NCBI RefSeq assembly: GCF_024362695.1
Contig: NW_026063243.1
Span: 930,001 to 994,000 of the forward strand
DNA: 64,000 bases
Reading direction: 5' to 3'
Origin: Pectinophora gossypiella
Taxonomy: Eukaryota > Arthropoda > Insecta > Lepidoptera > Gelechiidae
Shown here: piece by piece, positions 32,820 through 44,322 of the stretch
How positions within the stretch are numbered: position 1 is the first letter of the stretch
Layout: the number at the start of each line of letters is the position of its first letter
The notes under the pieces: model-generated
What the model saw: only the letters and a program-made list of their open reading frames with translations
The model's database searches: none
Told to the model about the DNA's origin: nothing
Program-made: the position numbers and the translations under genes

Positions 32820-32954
32820 GAAATGCAGAAGGCAAAAAACTGCGTAGGAGATCATTAATACAAAAGTATTATATAAACCAAACCTGATGTTGCCAGCTCC
32901 TTCAATGAATGTAGCAGTGTGACAGCCAGCAATCAAAAGTAACAAGATATCGAG
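32820..32954 (+). pseudogene. Cargo gene exon unit 4 (early stop, donor lost)
   Basis: A good acceptor is followed by EMQKAKNCVGDH and a TAA at codon 13. The donor position reads CGAG|CTACGT in place of GTACGT, so this unit could not splice onward normally. Confidence 0.55.
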
Positions 32955-33038
32955 CTACGTTTCATGACGACCACGACTATTTTAGCAAAAACGTATCGCT
33001 ATCGACTAAGGAAAATAAATTATATATTTTATTTACAG

Positions 33039-33173
33039 GAAATGCAGAAGGCAAAAAACTGCATAGGAGATCATTAATACAATAGTATTATATAAACCAA
33101 GCCTGATGTTGGCCGCTCATTCAAAGAATGCAGCAGTGTGACAGCCAGCAATCAAAAGTAACAAGATGTCGAG
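33039..33173 (+). pseudogene. Cargo gene exon unit 5 (early stop)
   Basis: Acceptor and donor are intact, and the 135-base length matches the open units, but TAA occurs at codon 13. If included in a transcript it would truncate the product after 12 residues of the unit. Confidence 0.55.
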
Positions 33174-33261
33174 GTACGTTACATGACGATCACGACCACT
33201 TTGGCATAAACGTATCGCTATAGACTAAGGAAAAAAAATGTAATATATATTTTATTCACAG

Positions 33262-33388
33262 GAAATGCAGAGTGTAATAAACTGTGTAGGAGATTATGAT
33301 TGCAATGGAATAAAATCGACCAAGCCTGAAGTCCTTCAATGCACGCAGCAGTGTGACAGCCAGCAATCAAAAGTTACAAGATATCGAG
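33262..33388 (+). CDS. Cargo gene exon unit 6 (open start, frame-changing length)
   Basis: Splice signals are intact (TTCACAG / GAG|GTACGTTAC) and no stop occurs within the exon in phase 0. An internal loss makes it 127 bases, so joining it onward changes frame. It begins EMQSVINCVGDYDCN. Confidence 0.45.
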
Positions 33389-33489
33389 GTACGTTACATG
33401 ACGACCACGACTATTTTGGCAAAGACGTATCGCTATCGACCAAGGAAAAGAAATTATTATATAATATTTAATATATATTTTATTTATAG

Positions 33490-33623
33490 GAAATGCAGAA
33501 GGCAAAGAACTGCGTAGGAGATTATTAATACAATAGTATTATATCAACCAAGCCTGATGTCGGTAGCTTCTTCAATGAATGCAGCAGTGTGACAGCCAGC
33601 AATCAATAGTGACAAGAATTTAG
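33490..33623 (+). pseudogene. Cargo gene exon unit 7 (early stop)
   Basis: Acceptor TTTATAG, start EMQKAKNCVGDY, then TAA at codon 13. The donor follows AATTTAG|GTACGT. It is of the same degenerate type as units 4 and 5. Confidence 0.5.
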
Positions 33624-33739
33624 GTACGTTACATGACGACCACGACCACTTTGGCAAAAACGTATCGCTATCGACTAAGAAAAGGATATTATATCTATAC
33701 GTTATTATAAATAAATTAATATTATTTTATTTTTAACAG

Positions 33740-33901
33740 GAAATACAGAAGGCAAAGAAGCAGATGTCATCAAAGAAGATCTTTGTTCCTGCAATGTTTC
33801 CGCAGACGATACATCCAACAGAGCGAAGTGGAAGGAAAAGACTCGGAAAAAAGACCCCACCACCATATGGGAACAATGCAAGGGAGAGAGAGAGAATATA
33901 A
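33740..33901 (+). CDS. Cargo gene terminal exon, copy A
   Basis: Acceptor TTTTTAACAG, then 53 open codons and TAA (33899-33901). The first 18 bases resemble the start of the repeated exons (EIQKAK); the rest is different and basic, with KKQMSSKKIFVPAM, GRKRLGKK and TPPPYGNNARERER. AATAAA follows at 33931-33936. It lies only about 150 bases before the Helitron hairpin, so this gene ends at the element's 3' edge. The product may be nuclear given its basic tail, but no function can be assigned. Confidence 0.6.
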   Translation, partial: EIQKAKKQMSSKKIFVPAMFPQTIHPTERSGRKRLGKKTPPPYGNNARERERI

Positions 33902-33930
33902 TTTTATATTTTTATTTTTTGATAACATAA

Positions 33931-33936
33931 AATAAA
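33931..33936 (+). terminator. Poly(A) signal AATAAA of the cargo gene
   Basis: AATAAA lies 30 bases after the stop codon and is followed by AT-rich DNA and a TTTTTGTGTCTGTC stretch as a plausible downstream element. It is conserved in copy 0 at 204-209. Confidence 0.6.
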
Positions 33937-34054
33937 CCAACAATATCCTACACATTTTTTTTATTTCTTTTTGTGTCTGTCTTAATAGTTATTACAAATC
34001 TGTGATGCGAAACAAACTATACGAAAACGTCAATCCACGTACAACGCCCGCGAA

Positions 34055-34090
34055 GCTGCTTTAGCAGCGAGCGCACTTAGCACCATCTAG
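34055..34090 (+). other. Helitron 3' terminator hairpin and CTAG, copy A
   Basis: GCTGC-TTTA-GCAGC (34055-34068), then 18 bases, then CTAG (34087-34090), followed by T. This is the signal that ends rolling-circle transfer in Helitrons. Confidence 0.85.
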
Positions 34091-35250
34091 TTATATTATA
34101 TAAAGCTACAAACCCATGTACTGACTGACTGACTGACTGACTCACTGACAGGGTTGTTCTCCCAGAAGGAGCGTCGGGGGGTAAAAATGATGTATGGGGG
34201 GTGTGATCAAGATCTTCCGGTGAGTATGGGAAAACTTCCAGATCTTGGAAAACTGCTCCGCATCAGGGAGAGACCCTACGGCCTGGCGCAACTATCGCAC
34301 CTGGAACGATTCTTTTTTCACGAAACCTATTTAAATCTTGGTCAAATTCTATTGTGGGTGAAAAAAAATCTAAATGGCGGAAAAACAAGATGGCCGCCAT
34401 ACAAAATATTGTTTTCCCAGAAAATGTCTCGTGGGTAAAAACTGTGTATGGGGGTGTAATCGGAAGGTCACGTGAAGTACGAAAATGCTTCTTCATCTTC
34501 AAAAACTGCTCCGCATCAGGGAGACACCCTACGGCCTGGTGAAACTATCGCACGTGGTACTTTTTAGTTTTCACCATACCTATTTAAATCTTGGTCAAAT
34601 TTAACTGCCGGTGAAAAAAAATCAAAATGGCGAACAATCAAGATGGCCGCCATACAAATTTTTCTTTTTTCCTAAAAATGCCTCGGGGGTAAAAATGATG
34701 TATGGGAATGTAATCGAAGTGTCTTTTCAAGTATGGAAATACTTCTTGATCTTCAGAAACTTCTCCGCATCAGGGAGACACCCTACGGCCTGGCAAACCT
34801 ATCGCACTTGGAACTTTTTTGTTTTCACGAAATCTACTTAAATCTTAGTCAAATTCAATCATCATCATCAATCATCAATTTAAGAGCCACGCTCTTGTCG
34901 GTTGTTGTGTCAAATTCAATCACTGTTGAAAAAAAATCAAAATGGCGGAAAAACAAGATGGCCGCCATTCAAAAATTTTCGTTTTTCCCGAAAATGCATC
35001 GGGGGTAAATATGATGTATAGGAAGTGTGATCAAAACGTCAAGTTGAATATGGAAATACTTCCAGGTTTTCGAAAACTGCTCCGCATTAGGGAGACACCC
35101 TACGGCCTGGCGAAACAATCGCACCTGGAACTTTTTTGTTTTCACGAAACCTATTTAAATCTTGGTCAAATTTTATTGCCAGTGAAAAAAAAAAACAAAT
35201 TGGCCGAAAAACAAGATGGCCGCCATATAAATTTTTATTTTTTCAGAAAA
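34091..35250 (+). mobile_element. Helitron E4, 3'-truncated
   Basis: It starts TTATATTATATAAAGCTAC plus TGAC repeats and holds four to five 253-bp units. It breaks off inside a unit at 'cagaaaa', where the next element's 5' end begins. There is no hairpin or CTAG at this junction. A 'atcatcatcaatcatcaattta' patch near 34858 is a small insertion within one unit. Confidence 0.7.
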
Positions 35251-36579
35251 TTATATTATATAAAGCTACAAACCCATGTACTGACTGACTGACTGACTGA
35301 CTGACTGACTCACTGACAGAGTTGTTCTCCCAGAAGGAGCCTCGGGGGGTAAAAATGATGTATGGGGGGTGTAATCAAGATCTTCCGGTGTGTATGGGAA
35401 AACTTCCAGATCTTGGAAAACTGCTCCGTATCAGGGAGACACCCTACAGTCTGGCGCAACTATTAGACCTGGATCAATTTTTTTTTCGCAAAACCTATTT
35501 AAATCTTGGTCAAATCCAATCGCCGGTGAAAAAAAAACAAAATGGCGGTAAAACAAGATGGCCGCCATACAAAATGTTATTTTTTCAAAAAATGCTTCGG
35601 GGGTAAAAACTGTGTATGGGGTTGTAATCGGAACGTCTTGTTGAAAATGGAAATACTTCTCGATCTTTGAAAACTGCTCCGCATCAGGGCGGCACCCTAC
35701 AGCCTGGCAAAACTATAAAACCTGGAGCAATTTTTTTTTCGCATTACATATTTAAATCTTGGTCGAATCCAATCGCCGGTGAAAAAAAATCAAAATGGCG
35801 GAAAAACAAGATGGCCGCCATACAAAATTTTCGTTTTTCCCGAAAATGCCTCGCAGGTAAAAAATATGTATAAGGATGTGATCGGATCGTCATGTTGAGT
35901 ATTTCGATTTTGCTCGATCTTGAAAAACTGCTCCGCATCAGGGAGACACCCTACGGCCTGGCAAAACCATAAAACCTGGAACAATTCTTTTTTCACGAAA
36001 CCTATTTAAATTTTGGTCAAATACAATCGCCGGTGAAAAAAAAACAAAATGGCGGAAAAACAAGATGGCCGCCATACAAAATTTTCGTTTTTCCCGGAAA
36101 TGAATCGAAGGTAAAAATTATGTACAGAGATGTGATCGGAATGTCATGTAGAGTACGGGTATACTTCCAGGTTTTCGAGAACTGCTCCGCATCAGGGAGA
36201 CACCCTACGGCCTGGCGAAACTATCGCACCTGGAACTTTTTTGTTTTCACGAAGCCTATTAAAGTCTTGGTCAAATTTTATTGCCAGTGAAAAAAAAAAC
36301 AAAATGGGCGAAAAACAAGATGGCCGCCATACAAATTTTTGTTTTTCCAGAAAATGTCTCAGAGGTAAAAATGATGTATTGGGGTGTGATCGGAACGTCA
36401 TCTTGGAAAACTGCTCCGCATCAGGGGTCACCCTACGGCCTGGCAAAACCATAGCACCTAGAACTTTTTTGATTTCACGAGACCAATTCAAGTCTTGGTC
36501 AAATTCTATCGCGGTAAAAAAATGGCGGGAAAACAAGACACGCGAGCAGCTTGCTGCGAGCGAACCACGCGACATCTAG
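35251..36579 (+). mobile_element. Helitron E5
   Basis: The 5' end TTATATTATATAAAGC is joined straight to E4 satellite sequence. It has a TGAC array and five satellite units, and ends with the GCAGCTTGCTGC hairpin and CTAG (36576-36579). Confidence 0.75.
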
Positions 36580-36721
36580 TTATATTATATAAAGCTACAA
36601 ACCCATGTACTGACTGACTGACTGACTGACTGACTGACTCACTGACAGGGTTGTTCTCCCAGAAGGAGCGTCAGGGGGTGAAAATGATGTATGGGGGGTG
36701 TGATCGGAATCTCCCGGTGAG

Positions 36722-37285
36722 CTGAAAAAATTGGCAAGCTCGGCTCACAAAAGCGACGAAAAAATCAAAGTCTTGGAGACAGAAATACAAACAATAAAGT
36801 CCAACTCATCTGAAACTAAAAATCTCTCCTATGATGAAATAGCAACCGAGCTTGCCGAACGCACCTGGAGAAGCAAAAACATAATTATTAGTGGTATCCC
36901 GGAACCTAACAATTTGGACCCAAAAGAATGGCAAACTGTAGACAAAAATGAGGTAATAAAAATTATAAAACAAATATCTTCAAATTGCCCAGACCCTGTT
37001 ATAACTAAGCGTCTTGGTAAATATAAGAACGATACAAATAGACCAATAAAGGTGACCTTCCAGGCATCAGAAATAGCTCAAGATATACTCAGAAACAAGA
37101 CTAAATTGCAAGATGACAACTTAAAAATATTTTATGACCAAACCCCTCACCAGCAAATGCTTTTTAAAAACCTTAAGGCCGAACTGGAACGTCGAATTAC
37201 AGATGGAGAGAGTCATCTACGTATAAAATATGTCAAGGGCATCCCTCGTATTATCAAAGAGGCTCCAAAAAACTTTCAAGAATAG
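36722..37285 (+). pseudogene. LINE ORF1 protein, N-terminally truncated
   Basis: Open from the truncation point to TAG at 37283-37285, about 187 residues. After a lysine/glutamate-rich, coiled-coil-like start it has RSKNIIISGIPEPN, the beginning of an RRM-like domain as in L1/CR1-type ORF1 proteins. The C-terminal domain follows (KIFYDQTPHQQMLFKNLKAE ... IKYVKGIPRIIKE). Such proteins bind the element RNA and act as nucleic-acid chaperones. The first ATG-type start is lost with the 5' end, so no normal product is expected. Confidence 0.75.
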
Positions 37286-40181
37286 CTATTGATAACCTAT
37301 CCTCCGAAGACATTACTTATCAAGTTTCCACCAGATACGATAACATTTCAACCAACAGAAAAGCCTTAAAAATATTCTATGCTAATGCCCGAAGCATTGT
37401 TAAGCCAGGAAAATTCGACGAACTTCAATGTGTACTGAAATCATTCTCGCCTACAATACATATAGTTATACTTACAGAAACTTGGTTTAAGTCCGATGAT
37501 GAGGCTGAAAGATTTCAACTACCAGGATTCACTCATTATTACCACCATCGATTTAATGTAGGAGGAGGAGTGTCCATCTTTGCTCACAATAATATAAAAC
37601 ATTATGAAACGGAAAAACTATACCAAAATGACAACCATTATTTATGGATACACTTAGAAAAGTTTGCATTAGACATAGGTGCCGTTTATAAACCAGGACG
37701 GACAAGTAAGAGGGAATTCCTGGAAACTTTTTCTAAACAACTGGCCAGACGGAACAGAGGCATGGCATTTGGTGACTTTAATTATGACCTACTGGACGCC
37801 GAAGATAAAGATGTAACTGATTACAAGGACACATTGCTAGAAAACGGATATCGAATCATCAACAAAATTGACCCTGCATACTGTACACGCAAAACCTCAA
37901 CAACAAAAACCATAATTGACCATGTTATTACGAATCTCACCCAACATCAATTTCACCATGCCCTCATAGAATCCACGATGTCAGATCACAGACAAATATA
38001 CTTCGAAATAAAAACATGCCAACCCAAATCTATAATCAGAACCGAATATGACGCTATAGACTATGACAAACTATATATAAATATGGCTGAAACACAGAGT
38101 AATGGAAAAGACATCGATTATAATATTTTGGAAGCTAATATAACTGAAAATATAGGTAAAAGCAAAGGTAAAAAGACCAAAATTTTAAACCCCCCTAAAC
38201 AAGACTGGATCAACAAGCACATAATTAACAAAATAAATGGTAGAAACACCTTATGGCATCAATATAAATGCAACCCGAATGACAAAAGTATTGAAACTAA
38301 TTTCTTAAAAGAGAGGAACACGGTAGCTAAAGATATACAAAGAATGAAAAGCCAATACTACCGCCAGAAGTTTTTTAACTGTAAACACAAACCTATGAAG
38401 ATGTGGCAACTTATTAATAGCTTATCCTGCAATAAAATCAAGAACAACGCAGTACCAGCCAAGCTACAAATTGGAAACGACGCTCCCGTGACTGATGTAA
38501 AAGAAATATGTGAAGTCTTCAACAGCTTCTTCTCGTCGGTGGGATCAACATTAGCTCAAGCGATACCTGCTAAATTTCACAACAATAAGACCTTTACGAA
38601 TGCGGCTAGAAATACTGATCAGATTGTGTCTGAACTGTCTACTTTTAATCCAACATCTATAGAAGAGGTACAGAAAATTATTACGAGCTTGGACGTAAAT
38701 ACTAGCACTGGTTTCGATGGCATTAACACTAAGTCTATAAAATGCATACAAAACTTAATTGCAGAAGAACTAACCCAATGTATTAACAAATCTTTAGAAC
38801 AAGGCATTTTCCCCACTAATCTCAAGATTGCCAAAGTGACCCCTGTTTTTAAAGCTGGTAGCAGATTAGATCCGGGTAACTACCGTCCTATTTCTGTTCT
38901 TCCGGTTTTGTCAAAAGTTTACGAAAAAATTATCTACACTCGTTTAGAGAAACACCTTAATAACATCAACTATCTTTGTAAAAATCAGTATGGTTTCAGA
39001 CCCAAAGCAAACACATTATCAGCTACTATCGATTTAGTTACTGAAATAAAAAATAATATCGACAAGAAAAACATTGCTTTGGGAATCTTTATCGATTTAA
39101 AGAAGGCGTTTGACACCGTCAGCCATGAAATATTATTAAACAAATTAAATGAAATTGGCATTACCGGCAACGCTCATAAAATTCTAAGATCTTACCTCTC
39201 TGAACGATACCAAGTAGTTAAATTAGCAGCACACCAAAGTTCTTTAAAACCTATTACGTACGGAGTCCCACAGGGCTCAATCCTGGGCCCTCTCCTTTTC
39301 TTAATCTATATTAATAACATATCTGACCTAAATCTAAAAGGAAAATTATCTTTATACGCAGATGATACCAGCTTATTTTATTTCGGCAGCAGGATTGACT
39401 CTATTATCGATGACGCACAGCATGACCTCTATCTACTTAACTTATGGTTTCAATGTAATTTACTTACCCTCAATATTTCAAAAACCCATTACGTAATATT
39501 TAGAGCCAAAAATAAAAAAATTGCTGACTTTTACCCGCTCAAAATTAATAACCAAATCATAACAAGAACAGACAACGAAAAATATCTAGGACTAATCTTA
39601 GACAACCAACTAACTTGGTTACCACACATCAAAAAACTTAAGGCCAAAATAACTTCTTTGACTGGAGCTCTGCGTAAAATAGCCGCTGCCTGCCCCTAAA
39701 TGTACGATATACAATTTATAATTCACTTGTAAAACCCCATATAGACTACCTCATAGAAATTTGGGGCTCCGCGGCTAAAACCAACTTAAACATTATACAA
39801 ATAGCACAAAACAAATTAATAAAAGCATTATTTAAATTTGACTACCTAACACCCAGTAACATCATCTATAAAAAAACTAAAATAATGACCACAGCACAAT
39901 CATACCACTATAATACCTGTATACTAATACGCAAAATACTAACTAAGGACATACACACAAATATTTCTTTTAGCAAAAGGAAGCATATACAAACGAGGCA
40001 CGTATTAAGATCGGCAAATGACTTAATACTATCAACGTCACGCACTAACTATGGAAAAAGGGCCATAACATTTGAAGGGGCGCAGTTATATAATAAACTA
40101 CCTAAAGATATAAAAGAATCAAAAAAAATACAAACATTTAAGAAATTATTAAAATATCACATAACCCAAACAAAGCCTTAA
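37286..40181 (+). pseudogene. LINE ORF2: endonuclease-reverse transcriptase, one frameshift
   Basis: The frame is open through the ORF1 stop. The endonuclease begins near 37366 (KIFYANARSIVKPGKFDEL) and includes VILTETW, GDFNYDLLD (about 37770) and SDHRQIYFE. The reverse transcriptase has FIDLKKAFDTVSHE, YGVPQGSILGPLLF and the catalytic YADDTSLF (about 39355). The frame stops at 39697-39699 and continues one frame over (LNVRYTIYNSLVKPHIDYL) to a stop at 40179-40181. One base lost (or two gained) near 39690 explains it. The full length is about 965 codons, normal for this group. It nicks DNA and copies its RNA into the nick. All catalytic motifs are intact, so the inactivation is young. Confidence 0.85.
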
Positions 40182-40278
40182 GCATTTTTATCGGATCTGT
40201 TATTGAAATCTATAATTGAAAATACCGAAACCCATAATGTCAAAACGAATAAAAAAAAAAAAAATAAAAAAAAAATAA

Positions 40279-40933
40279 TAACCTGATATTTGAATAATGG
40301 AAATAACTAACCTAACCTACAGTTTTCGATTTTTGCGGTTTGTGTAGTTGTACGCTTTCACGATTATGGCAAGAAATGGTGTAGGTATATGCTTTCATAT
40401 TATACTTACTAATCATAAATTCAAATTACTAATACAAATTCTTAATCATGACGTGAATTAAAGGTATAGCAAGTCGGATATGGATTTTAATAATAGATGT
40501 TTTATATGTTTTATTTGTATACAAGTTAAAAGAGTCTCCCATTTTTATCACAATCTTTACACAAATACAACATAATACAGTTAAAAATAAAATAAATATT
40601 TAAATATAGCATCAAAGTAATCAACATTATACAATACATATACATAACAATAATAAAAAAAGCATCTATAAATATTATGGTTACTCAAATAAATTAATAA
40701 AATAACTACCAAAACTCGATTGCCATACCATATCTAGTCAACGCAGATCTGTGTATTTTTGCCGCATCGTAAACTAGCTAAGTATTCATAAGTTATGTTA
40801 TGATCGAGAACTACCTTCCTTTAAAATAATAATCGTCCGCTTGTATTCTCTTCGCAATATTTTTGTACGTGTAACCTAAGTTCTCATATAAGTGAATTGT
40901 AAAATTCTTATGGGAAATAAATATCTTAAACCA
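40279..40933 (+). other. Unassigned AT-rich DNA between LINE tail and E6
   Basis: No ORF and no satellite unit are visible. It contains CTAACCTAACCTAC near 40307. It may be host flank carried in with the LINE, a second insertion, or an unusual LINE 3' extension. Confidence 0.4.
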
Positions 40934-41358
40934 GAGTATGGGAAAACTTCCAGATCTTGGAAAACTGCTCCGCATCAGGGAGACACCCTACGGCCTGGCA
41001 AAACTATAAAACCTGGAGCAATTTTTCTTTCGCGAAACATATTTAAATCTTGGTCAAATCCAATCCCCGGTGAAAAAAAACCAAAATGGCGGAAAAACAA
41101 GATGGCCGCCATACAAATTTTTGTTTTTCCAGAAAATGTCTCGAGAGGTAAAAATGATGTATAGGGGTGTTATCGGAACGTCATCTTGGAAAACTGCTCC
41201 GCATCAGGGAGACACCCTACGGCCTGGCAAAACTATAGCACCTAGAACTTTTTTGATTTCACGACACCTATTTAAGTCTTGGTCAAATTCTATACAAAGC
41301 TTCGAACTAATACAGGACACGCGAGCAGCTTGCTGCGAGCGAACCACGCGACATCTAG

Positions 41359-43396
41359 TTATTATATTATACTATATATAGCTACAAACCCATTGACTCA
41401 CTGACTCACTGACTCACTGACATAATTGTTCTCCCAGAAGGAGCGTCGGGGGGTAAAAATAATGTATGAGAAAAGTGATCGGGACCTCCCGGTGAGTATG
41501 GGAAAACTTCCAGATCTTGGAAAACTGCTCCGCATCAGGGAGACACCCTACGGCCTGGCGCAACTATCGCACCTGGAACAAATTTTTTTTCGCAAAACCT
41601 TTTTAAATCTTGGTCAAATTCTATTGTGGGTGAAAAAAAATCAAAATGGCGGAAAAACAAGATGGCCGCCATACAAAATTTTGTTTTTCCAGAAAATGTC
41701 TTGGAGGTAAAAACTGTGTATGGGGTTGTAATCGGAACGTCTTGTTGACTATGGAAATACTTCTCGATCTTTAAAAACTGCTCCGCATCAGGGCAGCACC
41801 CCACGGCCTGGCAAAACTATTGCTCCTGGAACGATTCTTTTTTCACGAAACCTATTTAAATCTTGGTCAAATTCAATCGCCCGTGAAAAAAAATCAAAAT
41901 GGCGGAAAAACAAGATGGCCGCCATACAAATTTTTCGTTTTTCCTGAAAATGCCTTAGGAGTAAAAACTGTGTATGGGGATGTGATCGGAACGTCTTGTG
42001 GATTATGAAAACACTTCTCGGTTTTCGATAACTGCTCTGCATCAGGGAGACACCCTACGGCCTGGCCAAACTATCGCATCTAGAACATTATTTTTTCCAC
42101 CAAGCCTATTAAAACCTTAGTCAAATTCAGTCGCCGGTGAAAAAAAATCAAAATGGCGGAAAAACAAGATGGCCGCCATACAAAATTTTGTTTTTCCAGA
42201 AAATGTCTCGGGGGTAAAAACGATGCATGGGGATGTAATCGGAAGATAATGTTGAGAATTTAAATACTGCTTAACCTTCAAAAACTGCTCCTCATCAGGG
42301 AGGCACCCTACGGCCTGGCGAAACTATCGGACCTGGATCAATTCTGTTTCCGCACAACGTATTTAAACCTCGGTCAAATTTTATCGCTGGTGAAAAAAAT
42401 CAAAATGGCGGAAAATCAAGATGGCCGCTATACAAATTTTTCGTTTTTCCTCAAAATGCCTTGTGGGTAAAAATAATGTAAAGGGGTGTGATCGAAACGT
42501 CATGTCGAGTATGGAAATACGTCTGAGTATCCGATGTCTGCTTCGCATCAGGGAAACACCCTACTGCCTGGCGAAACTATCGCACCTGGAACTTTTTTGT
42601 TTTCACGAAACCTATTTAAATCTTGGTCAAGTTTTATCGCCGGTGAAAAAAAAAAAACAAAATGGCCGAAAGACAAGATGGCCGCCATATAAATTTTTGT
42701 TTTTCCAGAAAATGTCTCGGGTGTAAAAATTATGTATAGGGGTGTGATCGGAACGTTATCTTGGAAAACTGCTCCGCATTAGGGAGACACCCTACGGCCT
42801 GGCAAACCTATCGCACTTGGAACTTTTTTGTTTTCACGAAACCTATTTAAATCTTGGTCAAATTTTATCGCCGGTGAAAAAAAAAAACAAAATGGCCGAA
42901 AGACAAGATGGCCGCCATATAAATTTTTGTTTTTCCAGAAAATGTCTCGGGTGTAAAAATTATGTATAGGGGTGTGATCGGAACGTCATCTTGGAAAACT
43001 GCTCCGCATAAGGGAGACACCCTACGGCCTGGCGAAATTATCGCACCTGGAACTTTTTTGTTTTCACGAAACCTATTTAAATCTTGGTCAAATTTTATCG
43101 ACGGTGAAAAAACAACAAAATGGCCGAAAAACAAGATGGCCGCCATATAAATATTTGTTTTTCCAGAAAATGTCTCGGGTGTAAAAATTATGTATAGGGG
43201 TGTGATCAGAACGTCATCTTGGAAAACTGCTCCGCATCAGAGAGACACCCTACGGCCTGGCAAAACTATAGCACCTAGAACTTTTGTGATTTCACGACAC
43301 CTATTTAAGTCTTGGTCAAATTCTATCGCGATAAAAAAATTGTGGGAAAACAAGACGCGCGAGCAGCTTGCTGCGAGCGAACCACGCGACATCTAG
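41359..43396 (+). mobile_element. Helitron E7
   Basis: The 5' end TTATTATATTATACTATATA plus GCTACAAACCC is followed by a TGACTCAC array and about seven satellite units. The 3' end is the GCAGCTTGCTGC hairpin and CTAG (43393-43396). The units at about 42600-43200 are three near-identical tandem copies. Confidence 0.78.
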
Positions 43397-44322
43397 TTAT
43401 ACTATATATAGCTACAAACCCATGTACCTATTGACTGACTGACTGACTGACATAGTTGTTCTCCCAGAAGGAGCGTCGGGGGGTAAAAATGATGTATGGG
43501 GGATGTGATCCAAATGTTCCGGTGAGTATGGGAAAACTTCCAGATCTTGGAAAACTGCTCCGCATCAGGGAGACACCCTACGGCCTGGCGCAACTATTAT
43601 ACCTGGATCAAATTTTTTTTCGCAAAACCTATTTAAATCTTGGTCAAATTCTATCGTGAGTGAAAAAAAATCAAAATGGCCGAAAAACAAGATGGCCGCC
43701 ATACAAAAAATTGTTTTTCCAGAAAATGTCTCGTTGGTAAAAACTGTGTATGGGGTTGTAATCGGAACATCCCGTTTTATATGGAAATTTTTCTTGATCT
43801 TGAAAAACTGCTCCGCATCAGGGAGACACCCTACGGCCTGGCAAAACTATAAAACCTGGAACAATTTTTCTTTCGCGAAACATATTTAAATCTTGGTCAA
43901 ATCCAATCCCCGCTGAAAAAAAACCAAAATGGCGGAAAAACAAGATGGCCGCCATACAAAATTTTCGTTTTTCCCGAAAATGCCTCGGGGGTAAAAATGA
44001 TGTATGAGGAATGTGATCGAAACATCATGTTGAGTATGGAAATACTTTTCGATCTTCGAAAGCTGCTCCGCATCAGGGAGACACCCTACAGCCTGGCGAA
44101 ACTATCGCACCTGGAACTTTTTTGTTTTCACGAAGCCTATTAAAGTCTTGGTCAAATTTTATCGCCAGTGAAAAAAAAACAAAATGGCTGAAAAACAAGA
44201 TGGCCGCCATACAAAATTTTGTTGTGGTCAAATTCTATCGCGGTAAAAAATGGCGGGAAAAAGCTTCGAACTAATACAAGACACGCGAGCAGCTTGCTGC
44301 GCGCGAACCACGCGACATCTAG
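43397..44322 (+). mobile_element. Helitron E8
   Basis: A 5' end and TGAC array, then about three satellite units. An internal deletion ('attttgttgtggtcaaattc' at about 44215) joins a unit to the 3' end, which finishes with hairpin and CTAG at 44319-44322. Confidence 0.75.

Larger units (their letters stand above)
9123..34090 (+). mobile_element. Giant Helitron, copy A (about 25 kb)
   Basis: It starts TTATTATATTATATATAGC directly after the CTAG of E2 and ends with a GCTGCTTTAGCAGC hairpin (34055-34068) and CTAG at 34087-34090. In order it carries a 253-bp array, an AT-rich leader, the Rep-helicase gene, a reverse-strand fragment, a 164-bp satellite, an inverted copy of the fragment, a cargo gene and the terminus. 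The order is collinear with copy B as far as B is visible. Its helicase gene has a one-base frameshift, so this copy is probably not autonomous. Treating all of this as a single element is an inference from the termini and from collinearity. Confidence 0.7.
36722..40278 (+). mobile_element. 5'-truncated CR1-like LINE
   Basis: A non-LTR retrotransposon with part of ORF1, a nearly complete ORF2 and an A-rich tail (about 40247-40278). The 5' edge cuts into ORF1. The domain order is ORF1 RNA-binding region, AP endonuclease, reverse transcriptase. The NARSI motif at the endonuclease start and the ORF1 style suggest the CR1/L2/Daphne group, but the clade call is from pattern recognition alone. Confidence 0.8.
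36580..41358 (+). mobile_element. Helitron E6, interrupted by a LINE
   Basis: The 5' end and leader run to 36721 ('cccggtgag'). The same element resumes at 40934 ('gagtatgggaaaac') and ends with hairpin and CTAG at 41355-41358. GAG is present on both sides. The 4.2 kb between them is a LINE plus about 650 bases of other DNA. Confidence 0.75.

Noticed and set aside
40307..40320. CTAACCTAACCTAC resembling insect telomere repeats (TTAGG)n
   Set aside because: It is fewer than three units and has no adjoining telomeric retrotransposon signature; chance is sufficient.
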